Shown piece after piece: positions 1-12,560 of a DNA stretch of 64,000 bases; position 1 is the stretch's first letter, and every line of letters starts with the position of its first letter. Under the pieces are notes generated by a model. The model was not told the DNA's origin. It saw nothing but the letters and a program-made list of their open reading frames with translations, and did no database searches. Made by a program: the position numbers and the translations under genes. The stretch lies in assembly GCA_025174535.1 (NCBI GenBank), contig JALBUN010000028.1, positions 83,208 to 147,207 of the forward strand, given 5' to 3'. Origin of the DNA: Cantharellus purpuraceus (Eukaryota; Basidiomycota; Agaricomycetes; Cantharellales; Hydnaceae).

Positions 1-2764
1 ACCTACTTACCACCACTTATACTGCCACAATTCAACGACCCGGGACCAACACCCACTACTGCACGTCCTTTTCCCTCCAACTCCCCTTCGGAGTCATCAA
101 GCTCCGGAGCCAAGACACCAAACGGAACAGGTCCATCTACACCAACGCAGGGGCGTCATACAGTGTCGGCGTTCACGTTCCCACCTCAACAAAAGTCTGC
201 ATCACCGTCACCTCAACCCCGCGAGGATCACGAGCATGAGCAAGAGACACGTCGAGCCGCTCTTGAGCTCCTGGTGGCACTTACAGAAGCCCGACCTGGT
301 ATGGTCAAGCGCGTCGATGGATGGGTTGCGTTGGGCGTCCGGGCATGTCTGGAGGGGATGGGTGAGATTGGAGAAGGCGAAGAAGGTGGTGGGGGGACGG
401 GTATGGGTAGAAAGGCTGCAGATGAGGAAGAAGGTTTGAGAATGTGGTTAGATGCGGACGTGAGTTGTGTCTTGTCAATTATCGTCATGGGTGGCACATG
501 ATGTTGACGTTGAAACAGCCAGCGCAAGATCCCACGGATGAATTTTATCCTCATGTGTATGAGCAATCATTAGATAGGCTCGCGTGTGCTCTTGGTGGCA
601 AGGAGCTCTTACCCCATGCTTTCCAGTGCGTCGTTACATTATTCGTCTTTAGACACAATGGCAACGCTTCCTGCAGATACATTCCAGCAATGCTCAAATC
701 GCACGAGTGGCGAATAAGACACTCTGGACTCATGGCTGTAGCTGTTGTAGGAGAAGGAACCCAAAAGGTCCGTATGAATGGTTTCCTTTGAGTAAGCCTC
801 GTATATTCAGTGGGCGACAAAAGGTTATGGCCCATGAGCTCGGTGATGTTGTAGGGTGAGCTAACTGATCCTGGACCGCCATGGGTTTCAACCCTAAGGT
901 GCTATGTGCACATGCGTTCTAGACTTGTACTGCCGATGTTCAACGATCCGCACCCACGGGTTCGTTGGGCAGCATGTCAATGTCTGTAAGTGCTTTTAAC
1001 CTTTCCCGATGTCTTCGTAGCGTCTGAATTGTGAACATAGGGGGCAATTGTGTACAGATTTCGAGGTATGCTTGGGTGGGCTTAACTGTTGTTCGCCCTT
1101 CACTTAATGGGTTACTACCGCCTCGAACCACAGGAGGTCATTCAAGACCGCTTCCACCAGGAAATGTTCTCGGTTCTCCTCCCTGCGCTCCAAGCACCCG
1201 AAGCTAGGTTCGTGCGCGTCCCACAGTACAATTTGATGTAGCTTGACTGTTGGCATTTTCAGAGTGCACGCCCATGCCGCATCCGCATTCATCAACGTTT
1301 GCGAGGGTGTCTCGCGACAAGTTATGCTGCCATATCTCGATGCGCTTGTTCAGCGCCTTCTTGCCATGCTCCAACCTTCTAGCCCGGGCTGGGTCCAAGA
1401 GCAAGCTGTTACCACACTAGCGATGGTTGCTGACGTAAGCGAGGACACCTTCCGCACAGTGAGTTGCGATTATATCGCTATTATTTTCCATGATAGCTGA
1501 TGTTGAGCAGTACTATTCATCCATCATGCCGTTAATGATGAATGTTCTCCGCAACGCCCACGGTATTGAGCATCGCAAACTGAGGTGCAAGGCTATGGAA
1601 TGTGCAGGACTCATCGGTACTTGCCTCCTTTTATTTTGTCGGTGACCTATGGCAATACTGATTCACCCAAGCTATTGCGGTGGGACGGGATACATTCCGA
1701 CCCGACGCCCCTCAACTGGTCGAACGGTTGATGCAATTACAAAGTAAGTGCGCTCTTGCAACTCCGCACAGTGAACTAATGATTTCTGCGAAACAGACGG
1801 TCCGATGGACCCTGATGACACTATGTTACCACAGTATCTGAGTGCGAGTTGGGCGAAGGTCTGCCAGGCCATGGGCCCCGAGTTTGAGCCGTACCTTCCA
1901 GTGGTTATTCCCCCTCTCCTCCACTCCGCGGCTGTCAAAGCTGATGTGTCTATATTCGGTGAGCCTTTACAATTCAGTCGCCATTATATAACCCTAGAAG
2001 CTCAATTCGACACAGACTCGGAGGATGAGCAGGGAATGAATGGTGAGAAAGAAGGTTGGGAGACAATTGAGCTAGAAGGGCAGCAAGTCGGCATCAAGAC
2101 TGCGAGTATCGAAGAAAAGTGCCAGGCGTTCGAGATGCTTGTTATCCATTGTTCTACGATGGGGGTCAAGTTCACGCCATGGCTTTCGCAAGTGTTGGAA
2201 TTGGTGCTACCAGGGCTTACGTTCATATTCCATGATGGTGTTCGAGAGGCTGCGGCTTTGTGCGTTGTCATTTTTTGTATTGGTGGGATCGTTAATGAGG
2301 TATATTAATCCAGACTTGTTCCCATGTTACTTGTATGTGGGAAGAAGAGTAACTTGCTGATACCTGACATGTTGAATGCTGTTTTTAACCAACTCGTCAA
2401 TGTCATCGGTGCCGAGGATGACCCATCCTTCCTCGCTTCGGCTTACAAGTGCTTCACCGACTCTACACGCGTCGTCGGTAAAGAATCACTCCCGACATCT
2501 GTATACGACAGCGTTATCAAGGCTACACAAAATCAACTCCAGGTCCTGGCCCAGAAACGAAAACGACGCGCGGAGAAGTCGGTACGAGAGTTGCAGGAGG
2601 AGAGGGAGGACGTGGCGCTTTTGGAGGAGATGGAGGAGTTTGCGTTTGAGGAGATGGGCAAGATGCTGCAGTTCTTTGATGCGTCGCACCCGCTCCTTTT
2701 TGCCATTAGCAGTCTAAAAGAACTTTGCATCAGGAGAGAGCAGTGGGGCAATGAGGGAGAATAA
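1..2764 (+). CDS. Importin-5/Kap121-like karyopherin beta, 3' part (5' end outside window)
   Basis: HEAT-repeat nuclear import receptor of the importin-5/Kap121 (PSE1) class, which carries cargo through the nuclear pore under Ran control. The frame is open from base 1, so the N-terminal third lies upstream. Exons read as about 1-459, 519-625, 677-767, 824-855 and further short exons, joined by 50-65 nt GT-AG introns. Family landmarks in order: the LDRLACALGGK block, HEWRIRHSGLMAV, DPHPRVRWAACQ, a LEEKxQA-like stretch (IEEKCQAFEML) and FHDGVREAA. These match importin-5 colinearly. A Ser/Thr/Pro-rich insert of about 50 residues precedes the first recognisable HEAT unit. The frame ends at TAA 2762-2764, just after an acidic/basic helix and the words HPLLFAISS. 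That is roughly 300 residues before the usual C-terminus of the human protein, and no further coding sequence is seen before the MITE. Family call is firm; whether the C-terminus is natural is not. Confidence 0.88.
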
Positions 2765-3253
2765 AGAATAATGGGGGTTATGGTACGATGGTCGGATGGT
2801 GCGCTTTTGCTTTGATGTTTGTTTCTTTTTTCTTTTTCTTTTTTGCAAAATGTTATGTTATAGGATGCTAGGGTTTGATTAATAGTTACCCGTACAAAAT
2901 GGATTTATTGACGTGGCGAGGGGGCTAAGTATGGCGCAATGAAACTCTTTGCAACTCACTGCGAGACCACCTAAAATATGACTTACTGATATGATCGCCT
3001 ATCCGCACTGTTTTTGACCCTCTAATCCTGTCTATATTTTATGTGGGTAGAGTAGCAGTGGAGACCACATATTTATGCTGAATTGACCCAACTCCAGAGG
3101 TAGATGTCTCTTTTTTTTTTTGGCGAAGGCGTTGTTCAACCCTTTATGTAAAATTTTCTAGGTGTTTGCGCTAAGGAAGATGTAGTGATTTCGAACAAGA
3201 GTGTCCGTGTTTGCTCAAATATGTTAGTTTAGATAGGAGCATGCTAGTTACTC
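2765..3253. other. Intergenic; T-rich 3' flank of the karyopherin gene
   Basis: No coding frame of interest. A pyrimidine-rich stretch (about 2817-2844) follows the karyopherin stop and fits a 3' UTR. Nothing here resembles the missing C-terminal HEAT repeats. Confidence 0.6.
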
Positions 3254-3255
3254 TA

Positions 3256-3721
3256 GAGAGTATTTGTTACTGGGGCGGCCAATAAATTTTTATAAACTAA
3301 TAAAACAAGCGCTAAGGTCATTAATAATTCTCACAGGTGCTCTACACGTGACAGGAACGTGACAGACCTCACTGCGCTGAGCAGTTGATCGAGGTCGCAT
3401 GTGGAAAACTCTTCACGTGGCTTGCGCTCAAGTTTTTGAATAGCAAGGAGGCTGGCTGTGGTAACCGAAGCGGAGAGGGAGAGGTGAGCCGAGGGAAGGT
3501 GTGCTGATTTCATGGGGTCCAAATGAAAAGTTGGGTCAGCCGGTGAGGATAGAGGAGCCATAGAACAGCTCAGGCTGGATGGCAGCCATGTGAGGCGAGA
3601 TGCAGCGTGTTGTGGGCAGGAGTGGACGCGTTCTTTACTATTAAGTTCCCACGGTGTACTAGTAACTATTATTCTGCCCGGCATACGCCGGAGCCAATAA
3701 TTATTGGTAACAAATACTCTC
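3256..3721. mobile_element. MITE-like non-autonomous DNA transposon with TA target-site duplication
   Basis: A 466-bp unit is bounded by perfect 15-bp terminal inverted repeats: GAGAGTATTTGTTAC at 3256-3270 and its reverse complement at 3707-3721. Dinucleotide TA lies directly outside both ends (3254-3255 and 3722-3723). TIRs plus a TA duplication are the hallmark of Tc1/mariner-type insertions. The size and lack of a credible transposase make it a MITE. A 14-bp perfect palindrome (CCAATAATTATTGG) abuts the right TIR. A 117-codon minus-strand frame inside (3331-3684) has no recognisable motif and is treated as chance. Confidence 0.8.
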
Positions 3722-3890
3722 TACTGCAGCTCGGAGGTAAGCTTTCATAATTTTATCCAATCTCTGTTACGGAAGTGGCCCTAGTAACCTGGGGCGCACA
3801 TGACTCGGTCGATGCTACTTAGACATATTCGCGTTTATGTAACACCTCAGTGAACTTCTCTGAGTTTTGGCTTAGTTGGGCGATAACTAA

Positions 3891-3900
3891 TTATATATAA
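3891..3900 (+). promoter_or_regulatory. TATA box candidate upstream of the DUF6535 gene
   Basis: TTATATATAA at 3891-3900, followed by a pyrimidine-rich tract (about 3905-3990) that suits transcription initiation and the 5' UTR of the downstream membrane-protein gene. Confidence 0.5.
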
Positions 3901-4301
3901 GCTTGAAGATCTAGTCTCTTAGCCCTTCGGTCTACAATCTCTACCTCGAGTCATTCATACCTTAACCTAGCTTTGACTTGTATTTCTTTGATTGTAGCTC
4001 CGCTCTCTTTCCATAAATACACTCACCCTCAGAATCAACCTCCTGAGTCACAGATGTATGAATATATCTATGCAATATGTCGTGAACTTGCTACCAGTGG
4101 GCGGTATGTGCAAGATAAGGCAGGCTATCTACGGTAATTCTGTAGGTGCACCCTCGAACACCGAGCTGGAACTCAGCGCCAAGCAGCGATCCTTTGCCAT
4201 GGTCAAACTCGGCATTAGATCCTATTTTGGGACTGTTGAAAGCAGGGAGAGCCAGGAGTTCGAACACGAGGCTTGGGCGTTTGACGAATGAATAGCAGTC
4301 A

Positions 4302-7300
4302 TTGCAGCAGACGGGTCTCCTCCTGGAGCTAACCACGGCTGATCTTAGCGTGAAAGCAAGTGGGCCGCCCGCCCCCGTAGTATCCCAGGACTCGTCAACC
4401 AGTATACCACAACCTTCTACAGTGTTCCAATCGAACGGTGATCCACCTACTTCTGCAGCCCAGGAGAAATCATCCACTCAGTGAGTGCACGTTTCCTGAG
4501 TCTTTGATGAGCTTGTCCGATCGATTGTCCAGGTGTGAAATCATCCTTCAGGATGTCCTGGCTGCAATGCATGATTCAAATATATTTCCACGTGTTGGAA
4601 AAGATGCGCCTTCCCGATTCTGGTCAGCATACAACCGTCTAGCTAAACAACATGATAATGAGTTTCTTGATCGACATAACGGTGACATGGATGTCCTGCT
4701 TATCTTTGTAAGTGTTAGAAATTAGTAATTTCAATCATCCTTGGTTGAACGATTGGTGTCCCTCGAATCGTGCAGGCAGGTCTTTTCTCAGCTATTAGTG
4801 CAGCATTCATTATGAATTTGGAATCCAACTTGAGCCCCAGCGAAGGCAAGACGACAAACGCTTTGCTGATGGTCTTGATCAATAAAATAGACAACGGCAC
4901 GTTCCCGGGGCAGGAAATGAGCTTTCCCGTCCCAAAAGGACTGAGCTCTACACCGGTTTGGATACAGACGCTTGCGCACGCGAGTCTGTCTACGAGTCTT
5001 CTCGCGGCTTTCGGGGCGGTTTTGTCAAAGCAATGGCTTGGGTACTACAAAACGACACGGTTGGGACAAGGCGCATTGGACAAGCGCTGCAAACGAAGGC
5101 AGTTGAAGCTCGATGGACTGAAATATTGGCACTTTAGTGCCATTGTCGCCACATTACCCATCCTCCTCCAGTTGTCGCTGTTATTCTTTGGCATCGCGCT
5201 TTCCGCAAATATATGGATCCAGCAACATACCGTCGCAAGTGTCCTAATAACCCCAACTGCATTTGGAGTCATTTTCTATTTCTTCACTGTAGTGGCGTCG
5301 TTGAAGTCGCATGACTGTCCATTCCAGACACCTGCCTCGATGGTACTTAGACGTATCCCGGCTATACTTCGACGTGTCTCTCAAGGCGCAATTTTGTTTA
5401 GAAACGCGGTTCGAAAGAAATGGGACGAGCCCTGGGCAGTCTCAGTGAATGGTCTACTGCGCACTGTGAAATCTCGCTTGGAAAATGGGCGGCATGCGGC
5501 CACCAGATCAGTTTCACGCTTTCTAACGTATTTCACGCGAAAGCTGTCGTGCAGTGGACGATTGCTAGTCGTTGATATGGAATATACTGGAGGTGCAGGA
5601 CATTCGCCTTCACAACGCGCTGAAACTTTGGAGAAATTCGTGGATTCAACCCAGTTGGATCTGGGTGGTTATGTCGGATCACAAATCGAGTTGGCTGATG
5701 TACATGCAGTCCAGTGGATTCTCGAGACATCCACAGATACCGATATCATAACGGCTGCAGCAAGGATGGTGCCAAAAATAATCCAGTGGCCCGAGGATAT
5801 AACTGGCGTGTTGAGCCGACTGGAAACCCATTTGTATGCGTCTTTCGATCCTGCACGGCAACTGCCCCTTCTCGCACAAGAACAAGCGGTGGCTTGCGTG
5901 AAAGCAGTGTACCACTTTTATGTCGAGCGAAATCTGGAAACTCAATTCTTCATCGACGACGGGGACATTTTCAAGTTGTCCGATGATGATCACTGTGTGT
6001 ACCAAATGCGTGGAAACCAGGGTTTTCTTTTCATCGCCTGTGCGGTAGAACTCCAATGAGTATCTGGATATTGCCTCCTTATCATTATCCGATCGCGCGT
6101 GGATGACGCGCATGTTCACTTACCGTCTACATGACGGTACAGTCAGCGCAAAGGCTGTCACCTTTGTGCTTGAATTTGTCTGTATTTGCCTACATGAACA
6201 GAACCCCCCGGGCCGCTTGGTGGCAGATTGTCTGTTACTGGCAGGCCTGCTAATGGGTTTACAAATAGATGGTCAGCAATTAGCCAAACTTGACAAGAGG
6301 TAAGTTTGCGTATCGTATTATAGCATGAGCAATTGCACAGACAGCTTTGTAGCCCAGCGATCGAAACCCTCCGACAATGGGTGATGAATCGCATGCTAGC
6401 TGTGCTTCTCGGTGAAGCTCCAGACTCGGTTCAAGGTAAACGGTACATGCAGAACGCACGGAGCCTCTTTCAGCCATTGCTTCAAAACCGTCAGAGAGGT
6501 ATCGACAATCCCGAAGACTTAGGCGGTCGACATATATCTGAGAGGTTCCTCAAACTCTGTTTCCGACTCCTTAAAGAAGAAAAAGGGGCAAATGGAGGGG
6601 ATCAAGCCCTGTCAGGGAATGTGGCCATTCTACTTCATTATAGTTTCAATCGTTCTCCGCTCTTGGACAATCCCAACCGGTATCTTGCATTTGAGCTCTG
6701 ACCATACAATTGGCACACACCAGAACAGTTTGATTTGCTGGTAGATTACCACGCAGATATCTGTGACGGTAAAGACTACAGTGCAATTTTCGACACTTTC
6801 GTGGTGTTGGCATGTCTGCATGGGACACCGACGACTCTGGAACGGCAGCGTCGCTACATTAAGACGACAATTCGGTTTATGAACTCTTCAATGACCCGCC
6901 GCGTACGCTATGCAGCCTTAAACGCTGCTTTCTCGGTCCGGACTGTAGTAACGTCAATGGGCAGTGATGACGAAACACCCCGAGAACAATTTTCACAAGC
7001 TCTTGCTTCAGCGGTTCCGGGTCGTCAACAGACTATTACTCCAGTCAACAAAAACACGTTCAACACACCGTTTTTCTTAAAGTGGGGCCGGAATCTTTAC
7101 TATCTCCAACTACTGTGCGCCCTCGCCCAAGAGCGCTCTTGGCGTGACCAACTTTACAAGAATGGCCATTTCGACAATTGTCTTGGAATTGCGAATGCAC
7201 TTTCATCCCAGAGTGGCGGTGAATTCGGCGCGTATGCTGTCTATGTCACACACATTATTGCAATCGTTGATGCTGCAGGCGAAGAAAACCCAATCCTTAG

Positions 7301-7671
7301 TATGGGTATCCGGATGTATCGGATTTGGCCACTTGTTCTACAAGCCTGGCGCTTCATATTTAGCCTTGACTTCTTTGAATCGGCGACTAAGGATAATTGG
7401 ATGAAGCTTTCTAAATACGGGGTATCTTGAGGCTCCCCCGTGCTTGATTGCATATGCGAAGAGACGAGGGGACAACACGGCGGAGACAGATCGTTTGATC
7501 GAGCTGGTCGAATGGATTTGCAAGAACCTCGAGAAGAAGCAACGAAGTCAGCTGGAGGTTGCGTCACAGGTACTTGACAATCACTCATTTGGGCATCAAG
7601 GGATTCCAGCTCTACTAGTCAAGGACGTACGTGGTTTACTGGATACTCGACAGGAAAATGTAGCGCACTAG
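4302..7671 (+). CDS. DUF6535-domain multi-pass membrane protein, interrupted by an in-frame TGA
   Basis: Large protein of the Agaricomycete-expanded DUF6535 family; its function is unknown. The domain is recognised from a Trp/Arg-rich lead (SRFWSAYNRLAKQHDNEF), then DMDVLLIFAGLFSAISAAFI, a conserved LSKQWLGYY turn, and two long hydrophobic segments near 5130-5300. Exons join at 4484/4541 and 4708/4777. A 52-nt intron (5997-6048) restores frame before NSNEYLDIAS; without it there would be a frameshift. The coding sense then runs on from 6333, but TGA at 6699-6701 lies in frame between PNRYLAFEL and PYNWHTPEQFDLL, both of which look like family sequence. I found no GT-AG intron that removes it. 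A 40-nt gap at 7422-7461 is needed to reach the last exon. The first coding exon with its ATG is not resolved: the frame from 4302 has no ATG near its 5' end. It could be a recent pseudogene or a sequencing error. Confidence 0.75.
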
Positions 7672-8052
7672 ATGTATTCATGCCACTGCACCATGCACAA
7701 TTTGAAACCGTTGCCTGATACGTCGAGAGGTAAGTTGCCAGCAAATCACGTGCGGCATAGTCGACCGCATCAATTGGGTATCCATCAGATTCCTGTCGCG
7801 CGTCGTGGTCAAGTTTGTTACCTAAGTTCTTGGAAGTTTATCTAGTTGCGTGGAGACCTCAATCGAAGATTTCGGCTCCAACTTCGCTTTCAATTAACCT
7901 CCTGCACTTTGTCCAGCATAAAGAGCGATGTATAGTACCCGATCAAAAAATTCTCCCCACCCATTCTCACTCATGTATATATATCCAGTGTTGCAATGCT
8001 CATAAAATCTAGTACCCTCGGGAACTTTGGATAGTTGCCGCATGCAACCATG

Positions 8053-8343
8053 TATCGTAATGGCCATTCGATTTTCGTTAACTGTCATGACAATATCATC
8101 GTAGCTATCATAAGAAGTTGAGGGATCCTTCCCCAACTCTCTCCCCCTTTTGTTTTTGTTCGGACATGACGATCTCTACGCTACGCATCCTCTAGGTATC
8201 GTAATCGTAATGGTTATTCGATGTTCGTTAACTGTCATGATAATATCATCGTAGCTATCATAAGAAGTTGAGGGATCCTTTCCCAACTCTCTTCCCCTTT
8301 TGTTTTTGTTCGGGCATGACGATCCGTACGCTACGCATCCTCT
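8053..8343. repeat. Tandem duplication of the MFS transporter 3' end/UTR
   Basis: Two direct copies of about 141-147 bp, 8053-8193 and 8197-8343, differ by a few substitutions and by a 6-bp TCGTAA expansion at the start of the second. The second copy contains the last codons and stop of the minus-strand MFS gene. The first copy repeats that stop context further downstream, so the duplication lies in the gene's 3' UTR. Confidence 0.85.
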
Positions 8344-10069
8344 TTGGGCCAAGGCATGGCTGGGAGAAGGCTAGCCGCCAACGTTCCCCCCGCCGAAACA
8401 ATGCAAAGGACAGCGTAGACTAACGCTCCGCCTAGCAGGTTATGCTCGACAGATAGAGCGAATAGAGAAGTTGCACCAGCAGGACCGATGGCACGCATAA
8501 TGGATGTCAAGGTCTGTGCAAGGCCAGTCGTGGCACCGAGTGCTGAGCGAGACGGAACTGCTGCTGTAAGGAAAATGAAGACGGCACCTAGTCGTTGCAC
8601 GCATATTTAGAGGCATATCGGGTGAAAGTCAGCAATCATGGCTTACTGAATGCCATACTTGGTAGCGTCGCCAACGCCAGCTGGATCACAAGGACTATCC
8701 AGACATTGATGCTCAAACCATTTTGAGCTCTGGCGAGTGCATTCATTACAGGAAAAAATGCGTAACAAAAGATGAATGCCGCTTCGCAAGTCCATAAAAT
8801 TGCCCTCGTTCCGAACCTTCTGTGGAATGGCACGAAGAAGAGAATGGAGACTGCACCATTTGCGACCCCGTATCCGGCAAGGCAGATACCGACGAGAGAG
8901 GGAGACATGCCGAGGCCACCACTAGAGATTGGAGTGCTGAGGAAAACCGGCAGGAGAACAACAAAAGTCATGTCAGTCAGTGCAAGAAGTGCATAATTCA
9001 CCATCACCGCAACGACACGTGAGGTAAGAAGATTGCGCAGGGAGATGTGCTTGGTTTCGGGTGCACCGGGGATGAGAGCAGTGCACTCGGTGACTGTCGT
9101 ATCACCGCTGAATTTACGACGTCGCAATCCTCGTGACAAGAATTGTGATTTGCGATGAATGACCAAAGGAACGCTCTGTATCAACGGGAATTGGGGACCT
9201 CAGCAGCCTATTACGACAGTGAGGAGACGAACCTCCTGCAATAGAAGATAGGCGAGAACAAACGCGGATGTAGAATAGACTGCAGCAATTGCACATGGTA
9301 AAAAATAGGGATTCGTCTCCCAGAATTTCGATTGTCGAAAAAATCCTCCAAACCGCTCGTATGGATGCTGTAATGACCCTCCAATCAAAGGACTGTAAAC
9401 CCACCATGGTCATCTTCATAACAGAGGGTAATAGCCTGGCTCACCCACCCTATTGTGTTTCCGACGGACCATATGATAGGCATAAACGAAAGACCCCTAT
9501 CTAGATTTGTGTCGTCCGTGATTTCGCTCAACATACACTTGATCACTCCTGTGTTACCGTTCAGAGCACCAGCAAGTGCACGGCTCGCAACGACAGACCA
9601 AAAAGTGCGTGAAAGCCCGAAGCATAGCATGGACAGGCCGAGCCCAAACAATCCCGTAAGTAAAATGGGCTTCCGACCGATGCGATCTGAGAGACGACCC
9701 CATTGCAGAATCATGAGGGATTCTGTGAGAAAAAACAACGATTCCTATGGGCTTGTGATGAATAGTGAAAGGTAGTTATATCTTGGATGATACGCACCAC
9801 AAGCCCAGCGTAATAGCCTACTTTGGAGACATTGCCACCAGTTATCCCCGTTTCATCAATAAGCTATAGCCACGATGGTGCTATCAGCGCCGCGTTGTTG
9901 AGCACAGCGATATAGTACTCACCTTGACGATAAAGGGTAATATGACTGTGGATGTAATCGGTTCAGCCAATTGCAAGTATAGGAGCGTAGACAGCTGGAC
10001 TCTTGGAAGAGGGGTCGTTTTTTTTTTCAGTGAGCCTTCATGGTGTTGTTCCAGGGTGTGGTGCTCCAT
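8331..10069 (-). CDS. MFS transporter, multidrug/DHA1-like
   Basis: Twelve-TM-type major facilitator exporter in the plasma or vacuolar membrane; the substrate is unknown. Reading from ATG at 10069: short basic N-terminus, LQLAEPITSTVILPF (TM1), GYYAGLVESLFFLTE (TM2), then the MFS loop motif GRLSDRIGRKPILL between TM2 and TM3, and GNTGVIKCMLSEITD in TM4-5. A polar central loop and six more hydrophobic segments follow, ending ...MPWPKEDA at 8331. Exons are split by short introns, for example near 9880, 9380, 9240 and 8630. This layout matches basidiomycete MFS proteins related to plant ZIFL carriers. It is followed upstream on the same strand by a second MFS gene, but they are separate genes with different signatures. 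No disabling change was seen. Confidence 0.85.
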
Positions 10070-10362
10070 GCTCTGTCGCTCCTCTCTGCCAACTCACGGA
10101 AAGAAAAAACACTCCCACTAAGTCTAGGTAGTATTATACTTGAAAGCGCTGCAACCGATTAGGAGAATTCTGGACTTTGTCTTCACAAGGGTTAGCCTTA
10201 ATTAGTAACAGTACCCGGACCACATCCCGGTATGAGTCACACTCTCCACAATTTCACAATTGGAAATTCTTAAGAGTATTTCACGCAGCGTTTACTCAAC
10301 AAACAAGTCACAAAAGGAGCTATTTCGAACACACGTGTAATTCTCTATTTAGTACTCATTGC

Positions 10363-12560
10363 TCAAACGTTCTGAACTTCACGTGCGTCCGATGATATAG
10401 TCGCCGCCTCTCGCCAGCTCTTTCCATATTTGATTGTTGCACATATCAGCCCAAAGCCAGAAAGTGCAAAAACTGTTGCAATGCCATTGGTAGCTGCAAT
10501 TCCAATGGCTTGAATGATAGGTAGGACCGCCGCAGAAGCACCCGCAGAAGCGAAATACCGTAAACAGCTAACAAGGCACATGAGCAAGCAGTCAGAAGCA
10601 CGTCAGGCTACATACTTGTTTGTGGCAATGACTTCAGCCGATCGACCCTCCATCACGTCAACAAGATATGTGTTGCACACGGCAAGCACACCCATTAACT
10701 ACGGGCGTAGTGATTGATGATTATTTGGAAGAGATGAGAAGGTAAGAAGAACTTACACCAATACCACTGAAAAACAAAAAAACTAGGCTTACTACGAGAC
10801 CTGCCGTGCTCGTCCAAAATTGCATAGTAAATCCGACACCGAGCAAAGAGAGTGGAATTACCAAGCCTCCGGCTATAAGAGTGGCATGAAGACGATCTTC
10901 TTGCACGAACTGCCCAGAACGGCGTTCGATCCCACGAGCCACAGCGCCATCGGAAGCATATCCAGACAGCCTAGACCCAACTATAACATGCCATGAGGTT
11001 CAGCCGTTTAAGTTTATGAAATCCACGTGTACCCATATTCCCGAACCCCTGTGCAAGGTAAAGTGTACCGAGAATAGCTTCATTTGTTATCCCATAACGA
11101 GGTCCCTGGGACCAAGAAGCTTCGTCATCATATGCTACCCATAGCCCAAATTGAAACTCACCAGAGTATACGTTAAAGGCACAAGAAGCGCTATACGTCA
11201 ATCACCCCTTTCAGTGTACCTCTCAGGAGGAGCTATGGTTACACACGCACAGTATGTCGTGAGTAATATGAATGATGAGGTGAGGCTCTGGTAAGTTGAG
11301 GTTAGTTATGCAGAATCAAACTAATCAAATACTTGACGAACAATGGCGAGGACATTACGATGCTTCAGCAAGTTCAGGGGTCTCAACGGGTTCAGCCACA
11401 CCCATATCCACTGCCTTTTTGCCGTAATGTCATTACCATATTTAGATGCTCTGAGACGATCCACTCCACGCGAATGGCTTGTCTCAGGTAGGAAGAATAA
11501 CATCATAAAGAAACAACAAGCTCCCATGGCTGCAAGAAGATACTGGAATGCCCGCCAGCTCCCCCGAGGGCCATGGGCATATCTAAGACGTAGGTAATTA
11601 GACAATCAGTAAGTGTGTATTGTACTCACTGTGTCATGATGCCAGCAATTACAGGAGAAAATGCGGGTCCGAGGAGGGCTCCCTGAAGTCAGGTAAACGT
11701 TTAAGTGTGAGGTGAATACAAAAGACGACCGACAGCATAATATAACCCCATTGCCCTGCCACGCTCTGTAGGCTTGTATATATCACCAATGGAACCCGCA
11801 CCTACCGCCAAGACGCTACTCGCCCCAGCCCCCTAGTCTGCACTTTAGAACCATAAAGGTAAGTAGAAGGCATTATTGTGCGTACCTGAATGGTCCGGGT
11901 AAGGATCAAAGCTACAAGAGATCTTGATTCTGCAACTCCAATGGAACCGGCAATGAATATCGGAAGAGATATGAGATAGATCCGCTGTCTTCCATCTTCA
12001 ACCGTAATGAGATGCCGAAGTTTTGTCAGATAATGTGATTGCGGGTCTAAGCTGTGTCCTTACAGAAGGTAGAGTATGGTGACCAACCCAGAGGGGCCAC
12101 ACCAACTACGACCAAGTATATGGCTACCGTGTAACTGATAGATAGACATTAGGTTGTGTTCAGACAGGTAAGGGTTGAGTCACTTAATGACCGATTGGCT
12201 AACGCCAAGATCAGCAGATATTTGGGGTATTGCAGGTAGAAAAGATGCTGTTGCGAAAGCTGTATAACTGAAGTGAGTAACTAAAAACCATGGTGCCATT
12301 AATTCAACATCAAGGTACACACGTGCTAGGAGAGCAGCACAGGACACCACAGCTACAATAACACGCTTCCTACCAACGGAAAATCGATTGTAAATGTCAT
12401 CATAACTGTCCTCCGAGGTGAGCGTAGCGTTCTTTTCAGTATCGGATTCTCCCATGTAACCTGGAGCAGGTACAGAGTGCTGTTCCTTGTCTCTTGCACC
12501 TGTTGCTTCAAGAGCGAAGAGTGGTGGACCTTCTCTGGCTGGAGAGCAGGAATCGCCCAT
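10363..12560 (-). CDS. MFS transporter, DHA1 drug:H+ antiporter-like
   Basis: Second MFS gene. The start is taken as the first in-frame ATG (12560), because a stop lies upstream in frame. The N-terminal about 75 residues are polar and probably cytosolic. Then come SFLPAIPQISADLGVS (TM1 end, typical of DHA1/QDR-type drug antiporters), GDIYKPTERGRAMGLY-like loop sequence after TM4, PVIAGIMTHT, a central loop, RYGITNEAILGTLYLAQGFGNM, and a C-terminus near KYGKSWREA. At least nine exons are needed; introns of about 55-75 nt are visible. One near 12250-12310 is in frame and would be missed by simple translation. Likely exports small toxic compounds. It stands head-to-tail with the other MFS gene and is about 1.9 kb from the divergent shikimate dehydrogenase-like gene. 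Confidence 0.83.

Noticed and set aside
3331..3684. 117-codon minus-strand open frame inside the MITE
   Set aside because: No transposase or other motif; length is compatible with chance in GC-balanced sequence.
5997..6059. Frameshift in the DUF6535 gene near 6050
   Set aside because: A 52-nt GT-AG intron (5997-6048) restores the frame cleanly, so no mutation need be assumed here.
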